From positions 48,302-112,301 of IMG/VR virus record IMGVR_UViG_3300024289_000019: a stretch of 64,000 bases of DNA. The stretch is one strand, 5' to 3'. The position numbers were made by a program, and so were the translations under genes. The notes under the pieces are model-generated. The model saw only the letters and a program-made list of their open reading frames with translations. It was not told where the DNA came from and did no database searches. Source of the DNA: a virus. Shown here in pieces: positions 43,008 through 52,530 of the stretch (positions are counted from its first letter, which is position 1; each line of letters opens with the position of its first letter).

Positions 43008-44006
43008 ATGAATATTTCTTATTACACAGTAAAAGCAGGATTAAATCCTGCTGTTGGCTTTGGCTATGCTGGACAAAATATTGTAAAATCATTGCAAAGT
43101 TTAGGACACAAAGTAACTTTTGCGGATCCAAGAGCTCATGTACAATTAATGTTTACACAGCCAGATAATTTTAAATTTCATAGAAATCAATACCAAATTG
43201 GTTATACACCATGGGAATCAACATCTATGGATCCCGCCTGGGCAGATAAATTTAATCTATGTGATGAAGTTTGGGCTACATCACAATGGACTGCAGATGT
43301 TTTTAAACAAAACGGTGTAGAAAAAGATATCAAAGTATATCGTCATGGAATTGAAAGTTTATGGAAACCAAAGAAAAGAATTTTAAAAGATGATGGAGTT
43401 TTTAAATTTCTTCATATTGGTGAACCTTCTCCAAGAAAAGATGGTCAATTAGTTGTTGACACATTTATTAAATTGTTTGGTAATAACCCAAAATATCACT
43501 TAACAATCAAGGCGCATCTATTTAATACTATTAGAGTATATAATAATTATAATATATTATCTTTACCTAATATATATAATAATATATCTATTATAACAGA
43601 TGAATATGACACTAGTCAACTATTATTTTTATATCACTCTCATCATGCACTTGTTTATCCAACTTGGGGAGAAGGATTTGGATTTATTCCATTACAAGGT
43701 TTAGCAACTGGAATGCCAGTTATTTCAACTTATGATTGGGCAGATTACAAAGAATTTCTTGGACCTCTAAAGCTAAAGTCAACATTGACAGATGATTCAC
43801 TTCCAAAATCAGTAGGACATACTTATGTTGGGAAAATGTATCGTCCAGATAAACAACATCTTGAAGAATTAATGTTAGAGTGTGTTATAAATTATAAAGC
43901 TTATTCTGGTTATTATTTTGCTCAATCAGAAAAAGTACATGAAAAATATAATTGGATCCAGTTGACTAAGAATGCTTTTGAAGATTTAAATAAAAAATTT
44001 TCTTAA
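43008..44006 (+). CDS. Glycosyltransferase (GT4-like)
   Basis: 332 residues, GT-B fold. The N-terminal half has GLNPAVGFGYAGQNIVKSL; the C-terminal half has FKFLHIGEPSPRKDGQLVVD and GEGFGFIPLQGLATGMPVIS, with the E-x7-E-like donor-binding motif. Uses nucleotide sugars, perhaps to glycosylate phage DNA, virion proteins or the host surface; the target is unknown. It stands alone between the lysozyme gene and nrdJ. Confidence 0.85.
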   Translation: MNISYYTVKAGLNPAVGFGYAGQNIVKSLQSLGHKVTFADPRAHVQLMFTQPDNFKFHRNQYQIGYTPWESTSMDPAWADKFNLCDEVWATSQWTADVFKQNGVEKDIKVYRHGIESLWKPKKRILKDDGVFKFLHIGEPSPRKDGQLVVDTFIKLFGNNPKYHLTIKAHLFNTIRVYNNYNILSLPNIYNNISIITDEYDTSQLLFLYHSHHALVYPTWGEGFGFIPLQGLATGMPVISTYDWADYKEFLGPLKLKSTLTDDSLPKSVGHTYVGKMYRPDKQHLEELMLECVINYKAYSGYYFAQSEKVHEKYNWIQLTKNAFEDLNKKFS

Positions 44007-44009
44007 CTC

Positions 44010-44038
44010 TTGCCCTCTAAAAAATTTTTAGGTATACT
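44010..44038 (+). promoter_or_regulatory. Promoter of nrdJ with palindromic spacer
   Basis: TTGCCC (44010-44015), 17 nt, TATACT (44033-44038). The spacer contains CTAAAAAATTTTTAG (44017-44031). Confidence 0.65.
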
Positions 44039-44093
44039 TAGACTTACCCAAAAAACATAACAGTCGAAAATCGGCGGAAAGAGTATTTTAAAA

Positions 44094-46028
44094 ATGTCTA
44101 GAACTATTGATAACCCTTATGAAAACTTCATAGCCTTGTCTCGATATGCGAGATGGATTGAAGATGAAAATCGTCGTGAGACTTGGGGTGAAACCGTAGA
44201 TAGATATTTTTCTTTTATGCTTGATCATTTAAAGAATAACTACAACTATTCTCCTGAATCAAAATTTGTTGAAGAATTAAAAGAAGCAGTTTATAGCAGA
44301 AATGTTATGCCATCAATGAGGGCTGTAATGACTGCAGGAACAGCTCTTGCAAGAGACAATGTTGCAGGATATAACTGTTCATTTGTTCCAGTAGATTCTC
44401 CAAGATCTTTTGACGAAACAATGTATATACTAATGTGTGGAACAGGTGTAGGTTTTTCTGTTGAATACAAGTATGTTAATAAACTTCCTGCCGTCCCAGA
44501 ATCATTTGAAAAATCAACCACTACTATCGTTGTAGAAGATTCAAAGAATGGTTGGGCAAAATCTTATCGTGAACTTCTAGCAATGCTTTGGGCAGGACAA
44601 ATTCCTTCTATTGATGTTTCTAAACTTCGTCCAGCAGGTGCACGTCTTAAGACTATGGGTGGTAGATCATCTGGTCCACAGCCACTAATCAACCTTTTTG
44701 ATTTTACTATTGCTAAATTTAAGCAAGCAGCAGGACGTCAATTAAAGCCCATTGAAGCACATGACATAATGTGTAAGATTGGTGAAGTAGTAGTTGTTGG
44801 TGGAGTTCGTCGTTCTGCAATGATTTCTCTATCTAATATTAATGATATTGAAATGGCTGCAGCAAAATCTGGTAATTGGTGGGAACAAAATTCTCAACGT
44901 GCCTTGTCCAACAATTCAGTAGCATACTCTCGTAAACCAGCAATGGAACAATTTATTGCGGAATGGAAAAATTTATATGACTCAAAATCTGGTGAGCGTG
45001 GCATATACAATGTTGCCGCTGCTCAAAAACAAGCAGCAAGATGGGGACGTAGAGACCCTGAAATTCACTACGGAACTAACCCCTGTTCAGAGATTATTCT
45101 CAGACCTTACCAGTTTTGCAACTTATCTGAAGTTGTAATTCGTGAAAAAGATACAAAAAAGGATATTGAGCGAAAAGTTGTTTTAGCTACAATTCTTGGA
45201 ACATGGCAATCAACTTTAACTGACTTTAAATATCTTCGTAAAGTATGGAAAGATAATACAGAAGAAGAGCGCCTATTAGGTGTTTCTATTACTGGACAAT
45301 TTGGACATAAGTTTATGTCTGGTCAAGAAGGGCTTGATAAACTTGGAAAGTTCTTAAATGAACTCAGAGATCTTGCTAGAGCTTGGAATAAAGAAGAAGC
45401 AGAGTCTTTAGGCATTAATCCATCTGCTGCAATTACTTGTGTAAAACCATCAGGAACCGTTTCACAATTAACTGGAGTTTCTTCAGGAATGCATCCCTGG
45501 CATTCTCCATATTACATTCGCACAGTTCGTGGAGATAAAAAAGATCCACTTTCAACTTTCTTAAAAGAAGTTGGAATTCCATATGAAGATGATTTCATGA
45601 AGCCAAATGACACTTATGTATTTTCATTTCCAGTAAAAGCACCAGAAGGTGCAATTGTTCGTGATGATTTAACAGCCTTGGATCATTTGAATACTTGGCT
45701 TGTGTATCAACGTGAATGGTGTGAACATAAACCTTCTATTACCGTATCAGTAAAAGAAGATGAGTGGATGGAGGTAGGCGCTTGGGTTTATCATTATTTT
45801 GATGAAGTATCTGGTATTTCATTTTTGCCCCATTCCGATCATTCATATAAGCAGGCTCCATATCAAGAAATTACAGAAACAGAATACTTAGAGTTACTTG
45901 CTAAAATGCCTTCTAATATTCGCTGGGAAGATTTGTCTTTTTACGAGACAGAGGACGGGACAAGTGGCACACAGACGCTTGCCTGTACATCAGACGGTAA
46001 CTGTGAAATTGTAGATATTACCGCCTAG
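44094..46028 (+). CDS. nrdJ: Ribonucleotide reductase class II, B12-dependent, monomeric
   Basis: 644 residues. Redox and radical residues in the Lactobacillus-type order: Cys95 (AGYNCSF), Cys331-Ser-Glu333 (TNPCSEI) and Cys342 (QFCNLSE, 11 residues after Cys331). C-terminal CTSDGNCE is the shuttle Cys pair. Converts NTPs to dNTPs using adenosylcobalamin, so the phage depends on host B12. Thioredoxin (19191-19493) may reduce it. No B12 riboswitch is visible in the 87-base leader. GGCGGAAAGAG precedes the ATG by about 11 nt. Confidence 0.93.
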   Translation: MSRTIDNPYENFIALSRYARWIEDENRRETWGETVDRYFSFMLDHLKNNYNYSPESKFVEELKEAVYSRNVMPSMRAVMTAGTALARDNVAGYNCSFVPVDSPRSFDETMYILMCGTGVGFSVEYKYVNKLPAVPESFEKSTTTIVVEDSKNGWAKSYRELLAMLWAGQIPSIDVSKLRPAGARLKTMGGRSSGPQPLINLFDFTIAKFKQAAGRQLKPIEAHDIMCKIGEVVVVGGVRRSAMISLSNINDIEMAAAKSGNWWEQNSQRALSNNSVAYSRKPAMEQFIAEWKNLYDSKSGERGIYNVAAAQKQAARWGRRDPEIHYGTNPCSEIILRPYQFCNLSEVVIREKDTKKDIERKVVLATILGTWQSTLTDFKYLRKVWKDNTEEERLLGVSITGQFGHKFMSGQEGLDKLGKFLNELRDLARAWNKEEAESLGINPSAAITCVKPSGTVSQLTGVSSGMHPWHSPYYIRTVRGDKKDPLSTFLKEVGIPYEDDFMKPNDTYVFSFPVKAPEGAIVRDDLTALDHLNTWLVYQREWCEHKPSITVSVKEDEWMEVGAWVYHYFDEVSGISFLPHSDHSYKQAPYQEITETEYLELLAKMPSNIRWEDLSFYETEDGTSGTQTLACTSDGNCEIVDITA

Positions 46029-46031
46029 TGG

Positions 46032-46067
46032 TAGAATATATCTATGGGCCAAAAACCCATTAAGGAG
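46032..46067 (+). promoter_or_regulatory. Promoter with 5'-terminal hairpin
   Basis: TAGAAT (46032-46037); hairpin ATGGG-N7-CCCAT (46044-46060) begins 6 nt later, at the expected +1; AAGGAG at 46062-46067. Confidence 0.65.
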
Positions 46068-46074
46068 AAAATAT

Positions 46075-46260
46075 ATGAATGAAAAACTAAAAGCAGTACT
46101 AGCATCATATGCACGTACAGCAGTATCAGCAGCATTAGCTGTTTACATGACTGGAAATACAGACGCTAAGGCAATGGCAACAGCTGCCCTTGCAGCAATT
46201 GTAGGACCTCTAGCAAGAGCATTGAATCCAAAAGACGGAGCTTTTGGCATTGTAAAGTAA
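46075..46260 (+). CDS. Small membrane protein, holin-like
   Basis: 61 residues: MNEKLKAVLASYARTAVSAALAVYMTG, then a second helix (AMATAALAAIVGPLARAL) and NPKDGAFG. This two-helix plan with the NPKD end is common for uncharacterised actinophage membrane proteins sometimes annotated as holins. It is far from the CHAP lysin. Own promoter and strong terminator: a monocistronic, probably highly expressed gene. Confidence 0.65.
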   Translation: MNEKLKAVLASYARTAVSAALAVYMTGNTDAKAMATAALAAIVGPLARALNPKDGAFGIVK

Positions 46261-46272
46261 ATTACTTTAGAG

Positions 46273-46311
46273 TGGTCCCTGTGCTAAAATTGGCATAGGG
46301 ACCATTTTTTT
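46273..46311 (+). terminator. Rho-independent terminator
   Basis: TGGTCCCTGTGC-N8-GCATAGGGACCA (12 pairs, one G-U), followed by TTTTTTT (46305-46311). Confidence 0.92.
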
Positions 46312-46333
46312 AAATAAAATAAGGCAGGTTATT

Positions 46334-46678
46334 GTGGCATCAATAAAAAATTTTGACGTTGACCAAGGCGCAACTTTTACATTTCAAGTTGAGTATTTAG
46401 ACTCAACAAATGCCCCTATTGATTTAACTGGAAGTACGGCTAAAATGCAGATCCGTGATACAAAAGGCGGAAAACAATTGATTGCTACATTAACAACCCC
46501 ATCAACAAATGGAATATCTATAGTTGGAAATAAAGTAAATGTTACAGTCCCCGCATCTGCAACAAACAAGTTAATATTTCCAAAGTCTGCTTACGACATT
46601 CTTGTAACAGATACAAATGGAAATAAAATTCGTTTATTAGAAGGATTTTTAACTCTAGATAGGTCGGTAACGGTTTGA
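46334..46678 (+). CDS. Tail/baseplate Ig-like protein
   Basis: 114 residues from a GTG with AAGGCAGG upstream. NFDVDQGATFTFQVEYLDS, PIDLTGSTAKMQIRD and a final LLEGFLTLDRSVTV match the small beta-sandwich protein that opens many phage tail-adhesin modules (BppU-like N-terminal domain). Likely part of the baseplate or fibre base. Confidence 0.75.
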   Translation: MASIKNFDVDQGATFTFQVEYLDSTNAPIDLTGSTAKMQIRDTKGGKQLIATLTTPSTNGISIVGNKVNVTVPASATNKLIFPKSAYDILVTDTNGNKIRLLEGFLTLDRSVTV

Positions 46679-47133
46679 TGGCCAACGAAAAAGTAATAGT
46701 TAATGAAACAGTAAATAAAGTTGTTATTTCTGGAACGGGTGCCCAGGGACCAAGAGGAAAAGGAATCCTAAATGGAAATGGGACTCCATCAAACAGCTTG
46801 GGTCTTCAAGGCGATTTTTATTATGATAAAGACACGACAAGATTTTATGGCCCAAAGCCAAACGATTTAAGTTGGCAAGGTGCTCCAAATTATCTATTGA
46901 ATACAGAGGTAGCCCTTGTATTTCCTTGGGAATTAGCTCAGGTTCATCCACCAGATGCACAACATCCAGGCGTTTATTGGGTTCCTATAGAACATAATTT
47001 ACAATTTCATCCAAATGTAACTGTAAAAGCTAGTAGCGGGGACGTATTGGAAACAGGAATAGACTATAATAGTATTAATATGCTGACATTAACCATGACG
47101 CAACAATTTTCTGGGACAGCCTACCTGTCCTAA
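46678..47133 (+). CDS. Short tail fibre with collagen-like stub
   Basis: 151 residues from the ATG at 46678 that overlaps the previous stop. VVISGTGAQGPRGKG is a short Gly-x-y segment, then WQGAP and a beta-rich C-terminus (IEHNLQFHPNVTVKASSGD) typical of fibre tips. Adhesin module. Confidence 0.75.
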   Translation: MANEKVIVNETVNKVVISGTGAQGPRGKGILNGNGTPSNSLGLQGDFYYDKDTTRFYGPKPNDLSWQGAPNYLLNTEVALVFPWELAQVHPPDAQHPGVYWVPIEHNLQFHPNVTVKASSGDVLETGIDYNSINMLTLTMTQQFSGTAYLS

Positions 47134-47150
47134 AAGAGGAGTAACAAAAT

Positions 47151-48653
47151 ATGGCAAGAAAATTTTTAGTTAGTTTAGATCTCTCAAAGAATGAGCTTTT
47201 GAATGCTCGTATTCAAAACCTTCCTTCTGCATCTAAACCACAAAATCCAGTCACTGGTCAAATTTATTATGATACCACTGACAACTTCCTCTATTTCTGG
47301 AATGGCACAACATGGCTAAGAGCATCAGGTGATTTTGGAAACGGTGGACTCACATCCTCTCTATTCTTTGGTAATACAAATTCCGACGGCGTAGCAACAT
47401 CGGTTGCTCGTGCAGATCATACACACGATATTCCAGACGTACTAGGTACAGCTGGTCAAATTGATGTTTCTAAAAATGAAATTACTGGAGATGCAACATT
47501 CTCTCTTATTAATACTGGCGTAACAGCTGGTACTTATGGTGCAGTAGATACATCAGTAACATTTACAGTTGATGCTAAAGGTAGAATTACTTCTGCATCA
47601 CAAGCAGCAATTTCAATTTCAACAGATCAAGTAAATGGACTTCAAGAATATATTGAAGACAAGGTTGGAAATCTTGTTGTTGCTGGAGAAGGCATTGATG
47701 TAACTTATGATGATGCCGCAGGACATTTTACAATTGATGCAGAGCTTGCAACAGATACCAATAGAGGTGTAGCTAGCTTTGATGCAACAGATTTTACAGT
47801 AACATCTGGCAATGTAACTCTTAATTCAGAAAGAGTGCAAGACATTGTTGGCGGAATGGTTACTGCTCCAAATACCGAATCAGGTATTACAGTCACATAT
47901 GACGATGCAAATGGAAAACTAGATTTTAATGTAAACGATCCTACAATTACAATAAGCGGTGACGTATCTGGTTCCGCAGTAATGACAAACCTTGGAAATG
48001 TAGAAATTACTACAACAATCCAGCCAAACTCCGTAGCTCTTGGAACAGACACTACAGGAGATTATGTAGCTGGTATTCAAGGAACTGCAAATGAAATTGA
48101 AGTAACAAATTCAGGCGGAGAAGGATCAGTAGTTACAATTGGTCTTCCAAACGATGTATCAATTGCTGGAACTCTTAATGTTGGTGGCAGCCTAAACGTA
48201 CAGGGCTCAATTAACTCTGTAAATACAACTCAAGTAAATATCTCTGATAATAAGATTAATCTTAACAGCGATATGCCACACAACCAGGCCCCAAGCGTTG
48301 ATGCTGGAATTATTGTTCATCGTGGACAAGAAGCTGATGCACTTTTAACATGGGATGAAACACAAGATGCTTGGACCACTGGTCTTGATGGCGGTAGACA
48401 ATATGCTGTAGCACGTAAATTTGCTGCAGATCTTTCAGACTCAGCACAATATGTAACAGTAAGTAATGCTGGAGCAGTCTTTGTTGTTAATCATGGATTA
48501 AATAGTAGAGATATTGCAATTCAAGTTTATGAAACTGCAGCTGAATGGAATAACGTTGAAGTTGATACAGAAAGAACCACTGCTAACACAGTAACAATAA
48601 GATTTGCAACTGCGCCAGCAAACGGAGCATACAGAGTAGTTATAACAGGATAA
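47151..48653 (+). CDS. Tail fibre protein
   Basis: 500 residues. The N-terminal FLVSLDLSKNELLNARIQNLPSAS...GQIYYDT..NFLYFWNGTTW is a common tail-fibre attachment motif, shared in short form with 48658-48957. The middle has repeated beta blocks (ITVTYDDANGKLDFNV, IDVTYDDAAGHFTID; two copies) also found in 48957-50444 and 54673-56409. C-terminal domain FVVNHGLNSRDIAIQVYE. Confidence 0.85.
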   Translation: MARKFLVSLDLSKNELLNARIQNLPSASKPQNPVTGQIYYDTTDNFLYFWNGTTWLRASGDFGNGGLTSSLFFGNTNSDGVATSVARADHTHDIPDVLGTAGQIDVSKNEITGDATFSLINTGVTAGTYGAVDTSVTFTVDAKGRITSASQAAISISTDQVNGLQEYIEDKVGNLVVAGEGIDVTYDDAAGHFTIDAELATDTNRGVASFDATDFTVTSGNVTLNSERVQDIVGGMVTAPNTESGITVTYDDANGKLDFNVNDPTITISGDVSGSAVMTNLGNVEITTTIQPNSVALGTDTTGDYVAGIQGTANEIEVTNSGGEGSVVTIGLPNDVSIAGTLNVGGSLNVQGSINSVNTTQVNISDNKINLNSDMPHNQAPSVDAGIIVHRGQEADALLTWDETQDAWTTGLDGGRQYAVARKFAADLSDSAQYVTVSNAGAVFVVNHGLNSRDIAIQVYETAAEWNNVEVDTERTTANTVTIRFATAPANGAYRVVITG

Positions 48654-48657
48654 CAAC

Positions 48658-48957
48658 ATGGCAAGACAATTTCTAGCAACTCTGTCACTGCCAACACTTC
48701 CAAGTCATCCGACTGACGGACATGCTGGATCTTTATATTACAATACATCAATGAGTGCATTGATGATGCATACTGGTTCAACTTGGATGCCAGTAAATTC
48801 TAATCAATATGTTTTAGAAGACCATATTCATACATATGATGGACCAATACATACTGTCATTGCTGGATCTTATAACCCTAATTTAACAATATTTGATGGT
48901 GGCGATGGCGGAACACAATATTCTTCAGATACAAATCTTGATGGAGGACTTTCATAA
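48658..48957 (+). CDS. Small tail-associated protein
   Basis: 99 residues: ARQFLATLSLPTLPSHPTDGHAGSLYYNT..MMHTGSTWMPV is a shortened version of the N-terminal motif of 47151-48653; the rest is Gly/Asp-rich. Perhaps a partner or adaptor of the fibre. One-base overlap with the next gene. Confidence 0.72.
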   Translation: MARQFLATLSLPTLPSHPTDGHAGSLYYNTSMSALMMHTGSTWMPVNSNQYVLEDHIHTYDGPIHTVIAGSYNPNLTIFDGGDGGTQYSSDTNLDGGLS

Positions 48958-50444
48958 TGGCAATTAGAATTCAACTACGTAGAGATACTGAAGCAAACTG
49001 GATTTTAAAAGACCCAATTCTAAAACCAGGAGAACTTGCATTATCACTTGATAAAGGAAGATTTAAATGTGGATTTTCTGAAACATCAAAATGGTCTGAT
49101 TGTTATTATTTGAATGTATTGCCTTCAGAATTAGCTGAAGCAGCTCAGGATGCAATAGGGCTTGCAGTAAATCATAATGATCATTCTCATATTACAGTAA
49201 CATATAATGACTCTACCAATAAATTTGTATTTGCCACAGCCCCAGAAGTAGTTTTAAGTGGTGGACTAAATGATACTTTAGAAGATTATGTAACTTTAGC
49301 ATATTTTACTGGATTAATTGATGAAGCAAATGGAATTCCATCTTTAGATAATAATTCTTTAATTGATCCAGCACAAATACCACCATCCATTGCTAGATTA
49401 GCGTCTCCAACTTTTACTGGAACAGTTTCTGGGATTACAAAATCTATGGTAGGACTTTCAGATGTAGATAACACATCTGATGCAAATAAACCAATATCTA
49501 CAGCAACGCAAACCGCCCTTAACTTGAAAGCTCCATTAGCATCTCCAACATTTACAGGAACTACAACAACAGGAAACTTATCTGTATCTGGAAACCTTAC
49601 AGTTACTGGTGCAACAACAACTCAATCAACACAAAATCTTTCTGTTGCTAATCCACTTATCTACGTTGGAGAAAATAATCAATCAAACATTATTGACGTA
49701 GGAATAGTTGGAAGTTTTAATGATGGAACTTATCAACATACAGGCCTTGCAAGAGATCATACTCAAAATAAATGGAGACTTTTTAAAGGGGTTTCTACCG
49801 AACCAACAACAGTTATTAATTGGACTCAGGCAGTAGCAGATGATTTAATTGTTGGTGGCTTAAATGCATCTACAGTATCCGCAACTACATCAATTACTAC
49901 ACCCTCGTTGACAGCATCCACACTTATAACAACTGCAGGACTTACAGTAACAGGAACATTGACAATTCCAACAGAATCAATTAAAAGTTCTGATTTAGAA
50001 TGGGAACACTATGCAAATGAATCAGACCTTCCTTCCGCAGCAACAAAGCATGGAATGTTTGCACATGTTCATGGCACTGGAGCGGCATACTATGCTCATT
50101 CTGGATCCTGGTACAAGCTTGCTAAGGTTACAGATATATCAGACAATAACTTAACTACAATATCTCAACAAACAGCATCATATACCCCAGGCTTAATGGA
50201 TGCTTTTAAATTAATTGAAATGACAACAGGAACACTCACCTTGCCAAATGATGCAACAGTAAATTTCCCAGTTGGAACATATATAGAGGTTTTACAAACC
50301 ACAACAAATCAAATAACAATCAACGGAACAGGCTTTACCCCAAATGCAACACCTGGATTAAAGTTAAGAACTCAATGGAGTAGCGCAACCTGTTTAAAAC
50401 GTGGCGCTAATTCGTGGGTGGTATTTGGAGACTTGGTTGCATAA
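48957..50444 (+). CDS. Tail fibre protein
   Basis: 495 residues. N-terminal MAIRIQLRRDTEANWILKDP..KPGELALSLD is the hyaluronidase-like / tropism-determinant N-domain. A helix-rich stalk with SPTFTGT repeats (twice) follows, and a C-terminal beta tip (SGSWYKLAKVTD, LPNDATVNFPVGTYIEV). Likely receptor-binding fibre. Confidence 0.85.
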   Translation: MAIRIQLRRDTEANWILKDPILKPGELALSLDKGRFKCGFSETSKWSDCYYLNVLPSELAEAAQDAIGLAVNHNDHSHITVTYNDSTNKFVFATAPEVVLSGGLNDTLEDYVTLAYFTGLIDEANGIPSLDNNSLIDPAQIPPSIARLASPTFTGTVSGITKSMVGLSDVDNTSDANKPISTATQTALNLKAPLASPTFTGTTTTGNLSVSGNLTVTGATTTQSTQNLSVANPLIYVGENNQSNIIDVGIVGSFNDGTYQHTGLARDHTQNKWRLFKGVSTEPTTVINWTQAVADDLIVGGLNASTVSATTSITTPSLTASTLITTAGLTVTGTLTIPTESIKSSDLEWEHYANESDLPSAATKHGMFAHVHGTGAAYYAHSGSWYKLAKVTDISDNNLTTISQQTASYTPGLMDAFKLIEMTTGTLTLPNDATVNFPVGTYIEVLQTTTNQITINGTGFTPNATPGLKLRTQWSSATCLKRGANSWVVFGDLVA

Positions 50445-51529
50445 TGAAAAAATCAAGTAAAAGATCTAAATTAACATCCAGAACATACGTACCAGATTTA
50501 ACTGGTTTAACAAGAGCTCAAGCTGAAGCTGCATTAACTGCAGCAGGACTTAAATTTACTTCCTCAAGTATTGTTACAAATTATTCAAACGAAGATCAAA
50601 AATTTACTTCTTTGCCAACATATACAACTAATCAAGTTGTTCCACGTGAAACAACAATTGATTTTGTTTATAAAGCTTATCAAGGAATAGCCGTTCCAAA
50701 CGTTAATGGCCTTTCTCAAACTGCTGCCACAACAGCAATTACTGGCGCTGGATTAGTTGTTGGTACAGTTTCTGGAACAACAGGCTCAGACTCCAGTCTT
50801 GATCAAAAAATTACAGGTCAAAGCGTTTCGGCAGGAAGTTTAGTTGATAGAGGAACAACTATTAATTTAACTTTATATACATATGTGGCGCCATACAATA
50901 ACCCATATAGTAATCCGCCGCCATATGGAAACTACAGCAATTATAGTAATTATGATAATTATAGTAATTATGGTAATTATAATAATTATAGTAATGTGCC
51001 AGCAGATCCACCTTCAACTCCACCTGCAGATCCACCAATTAGCGTCACATGGAAAAGCTTAGGAGTACACACACTTGTCAGAACGCCAGAAGGTTTGGTT
51101 GCTGCTGGAAGTTTAAAAGTAGGAGATGTTTTAATTTCTGCAAATATTGAAGGCGTTCCATATATGTCTACACCAGAATCTTTTCAGAGTATTTATAATT
51201 GGACTGACTCAAATCCAAATATTGAATATACAACAACAACTGTTGTAATGGTTCACAAAAAAATTGGAGATACGGTTGTAGCAATTAATGGAGATATATT
51301 TTCTCAATACCATTATGTTTTAGTAAAAAGAGACGGACTTGCAAGATTTATAGCAACAGGAGATATTGTTGAGTCTGATCAAATATATAGTTATGCATCG
51401 AATTCGTTTGTGCCAATAACAATGCTTCAATCCGTTCCAGTTTCTCATGAAATTATTTCTATAGACTGTGAACCATATGACATATTTTTTACTTCAGAAA
51501 TGTTGGTACACGACTCGGTTTCGATTTAA
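50444..51529 (+). CDS. PASTA-PASTA-linker-Hint fusion, tail-module protein
   Basis: 361 residues from ATG 50444 (shares its A with the previous stop). Two PASTA domains (about residues 11-85: YVPDLTGLTRAQAEAALTAAGL; about 86-150: VPNVNGLSQTAATTAI), a Tyr/Asn repeat linker (YSNYxNY repeated about eight times, 153-185), a Pro-rich hinge, then a Hint-like domain from LGVHTLVRTPEGLVAAGSLKVGDVL to YDIFFTSEMLVHD. The first Hint residue is not Cys and the end is HDS rather than HNC/S, so self-splicing is doubtful. PASTA domains bind peptidoglycan in host kinases and PBPs. Confidence 0.75.
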   Translation: MKKSSKRSKLTSRTYVPDLTGLTRAQAEAALTAAGLKFTSSSIVTNYSNEDQKFTSLPTYTTNQVVPRETTIDFVYKAYQGIAVPNVNGLSQTAATTAITGAGLVVGTVSGTTGSDSSLDQKITGQSVSAGSLVDRGTTINLTLYTYVAPYNNPYSNPPPYGNYSNYSNYDNYSNYGNYNNYSNVPADPPSTPPADPPISVTWKSLGVHTLVRTPEGLVAAGSLKVGDVLISANIEGVPYMSTPESFQSIYNWTDSNPNIEYTTTTVVMVHKKIGDTVVAINGDIFSQYHYVLVKRDGLARFIATGDIVESDQIYSYASNSFVPITMLQSVPVSHEIISIDCEPYDIFFTSEMLVHDSVSI

Positions 51530-51530
51530 A

Positions 51531-52022
51531 ATGTTATTGAAATGGCCAGATGTACTAAACGGATATTGGATGCAAGTCACTAAGTTTGATAATCATCCTA
51601 CTTTAAATTACTGTGGATCACTTTATAAAAATAATAAACATAAAAGTGGAACAATAATTTTATCAAATTATATATTAAATGATTATCCAGACATCTATGC
51701 AACTTTAGATAAAAATAATGAGTTAAACAGGGTATATACAAATCCCTCTTTAAGACCTTCACATGTTTGGGAATGGTTGGGAGTTGTTAGTAAACTTTTT
51801 TTTATTAATAATTTGAAAGATGATTTTCAGGCACCAAAAATAAGAAATAAAACAGCTCAAAATGGATATTTTAGATCTCAAAAAATAATGAATCAGTTAG
51901 ACAAGTATAGTCTTGATGAATTGACCTTTACAGACCATATTGAAGAACCACCAAGAGATTTTATGTATCCTACCATATGGTACAATAAAAGAATAAAAGA
52001 GGTAATTAATGAAAAGAATTGA
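51531..52022 (+). CDS. Hypothetical protein of the oxygenase/tail cluster
   Basis: 163 residues from ATG 51531. No motif recognised; aromatic-rich (HVWEWLGVVSKLFFINN). Overlaps the next gene by 14 bases. First of five linked genes leading to a clear 2OG oxygenase. Confidence 0.68.
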   Translation: MLLKWPDVLNGYWMQVTKFDNHPTLNYCGSLYKNNKHKSGTIILSNYILNDYPDIYATLDKNNELNRVYTNPSLRPSHVWEWLGVVSKLFFINNLKDDFQAPKIRNKTAQNGYFRSQKIMNQLDKYSLDELTFTDHIEEPPRDFMYPTIWYNKRIKEVINEKN

Positions 52023-52530
52023 TTATTTAAATGGTATAGCATGTTTTGAAGAAGTCTCTAATGGAATAGATTTTTCTTTGGTTACTTATGAAAAAACAAA
52101 TAATTTTTTTGGAAATGAAATATATGAAGCAAGTTTTAATTTTGGCAAAAACGATAATAATTTAAAAATAAAAACATTTTTTTATAAAAGCATTTTTACA
52201 GCAGTAAATGATTATTGTAAAAATAATTTAATTGAAATAAAAAAAGATATGTGGATCAAATTTGAAAATCATTTAATACAATTTCCAGGAAATGAAGATC
52301 CGCAATTAAACAAAAGGTGTGCTGACTTAAATGAAGGAAAATATGTCATGTTATATTGTTTAGATACAATAAATGATGGAGGATTTATTACAATACCAAA
52401 TCAAAACTTTTCTATTCATTTGCAACAAAATTCAATGTTAGTTTTTCCAACTGGTAAAGATTATGAATATAATATTCATAAAATTGGTGGCAATAAAGAA
52501 AGAAAATTTATAGAAATGGTTATTGGATGA
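52009..52530 (+). CDS. DSBH-fold protein, metal site apparently lost
   Basis: 173 residues. YVMLYCLDTINDGGFITIPNQNFSIHLQQNSMLVFPTG follows the second half of a 2OG-oxygenase fold (GGF.. P..N.ML.FP), but no HxD motif is seen where expected. It may be a non-catalytic partner of 53615-54250. Confidence 0.6.
   Translation: MKRIDYLNGIACFEEVSNGIDFSLVTYEKTNNFFGNEIYEASFNFGKNDNNLKIKTFFYKSIFTAVNDYCKNNLIEIKKDMWIKFENHLIQFPGNEDPQLNKRCADLNEGKYVMLYCLDTINDGGFITIPNQNFSIHLQQNSMLVFPTGKDYEYNIHKIGGNKERKFIEMVIG

Noticed and set aside
44039-44093. B12 riboswitch before nrdJ
   Set aside because: The 87-base gap is too short for a cobalamin riboswitch and no B12-box sequence is seen.
47705-48052. 115-residue (-) open frame in the tail fibre gene
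   Set aside because: Antisense shadow with no promoter, RBS or recognisable motif; the + fibre gene is convincing.
51100-51529. Self-splicing intein
   Set aside because: The Hint domain lacks the first Cys/Ser and the C-terminal His-Asn pair, and there is no C-extein; splicing cannot be supported.
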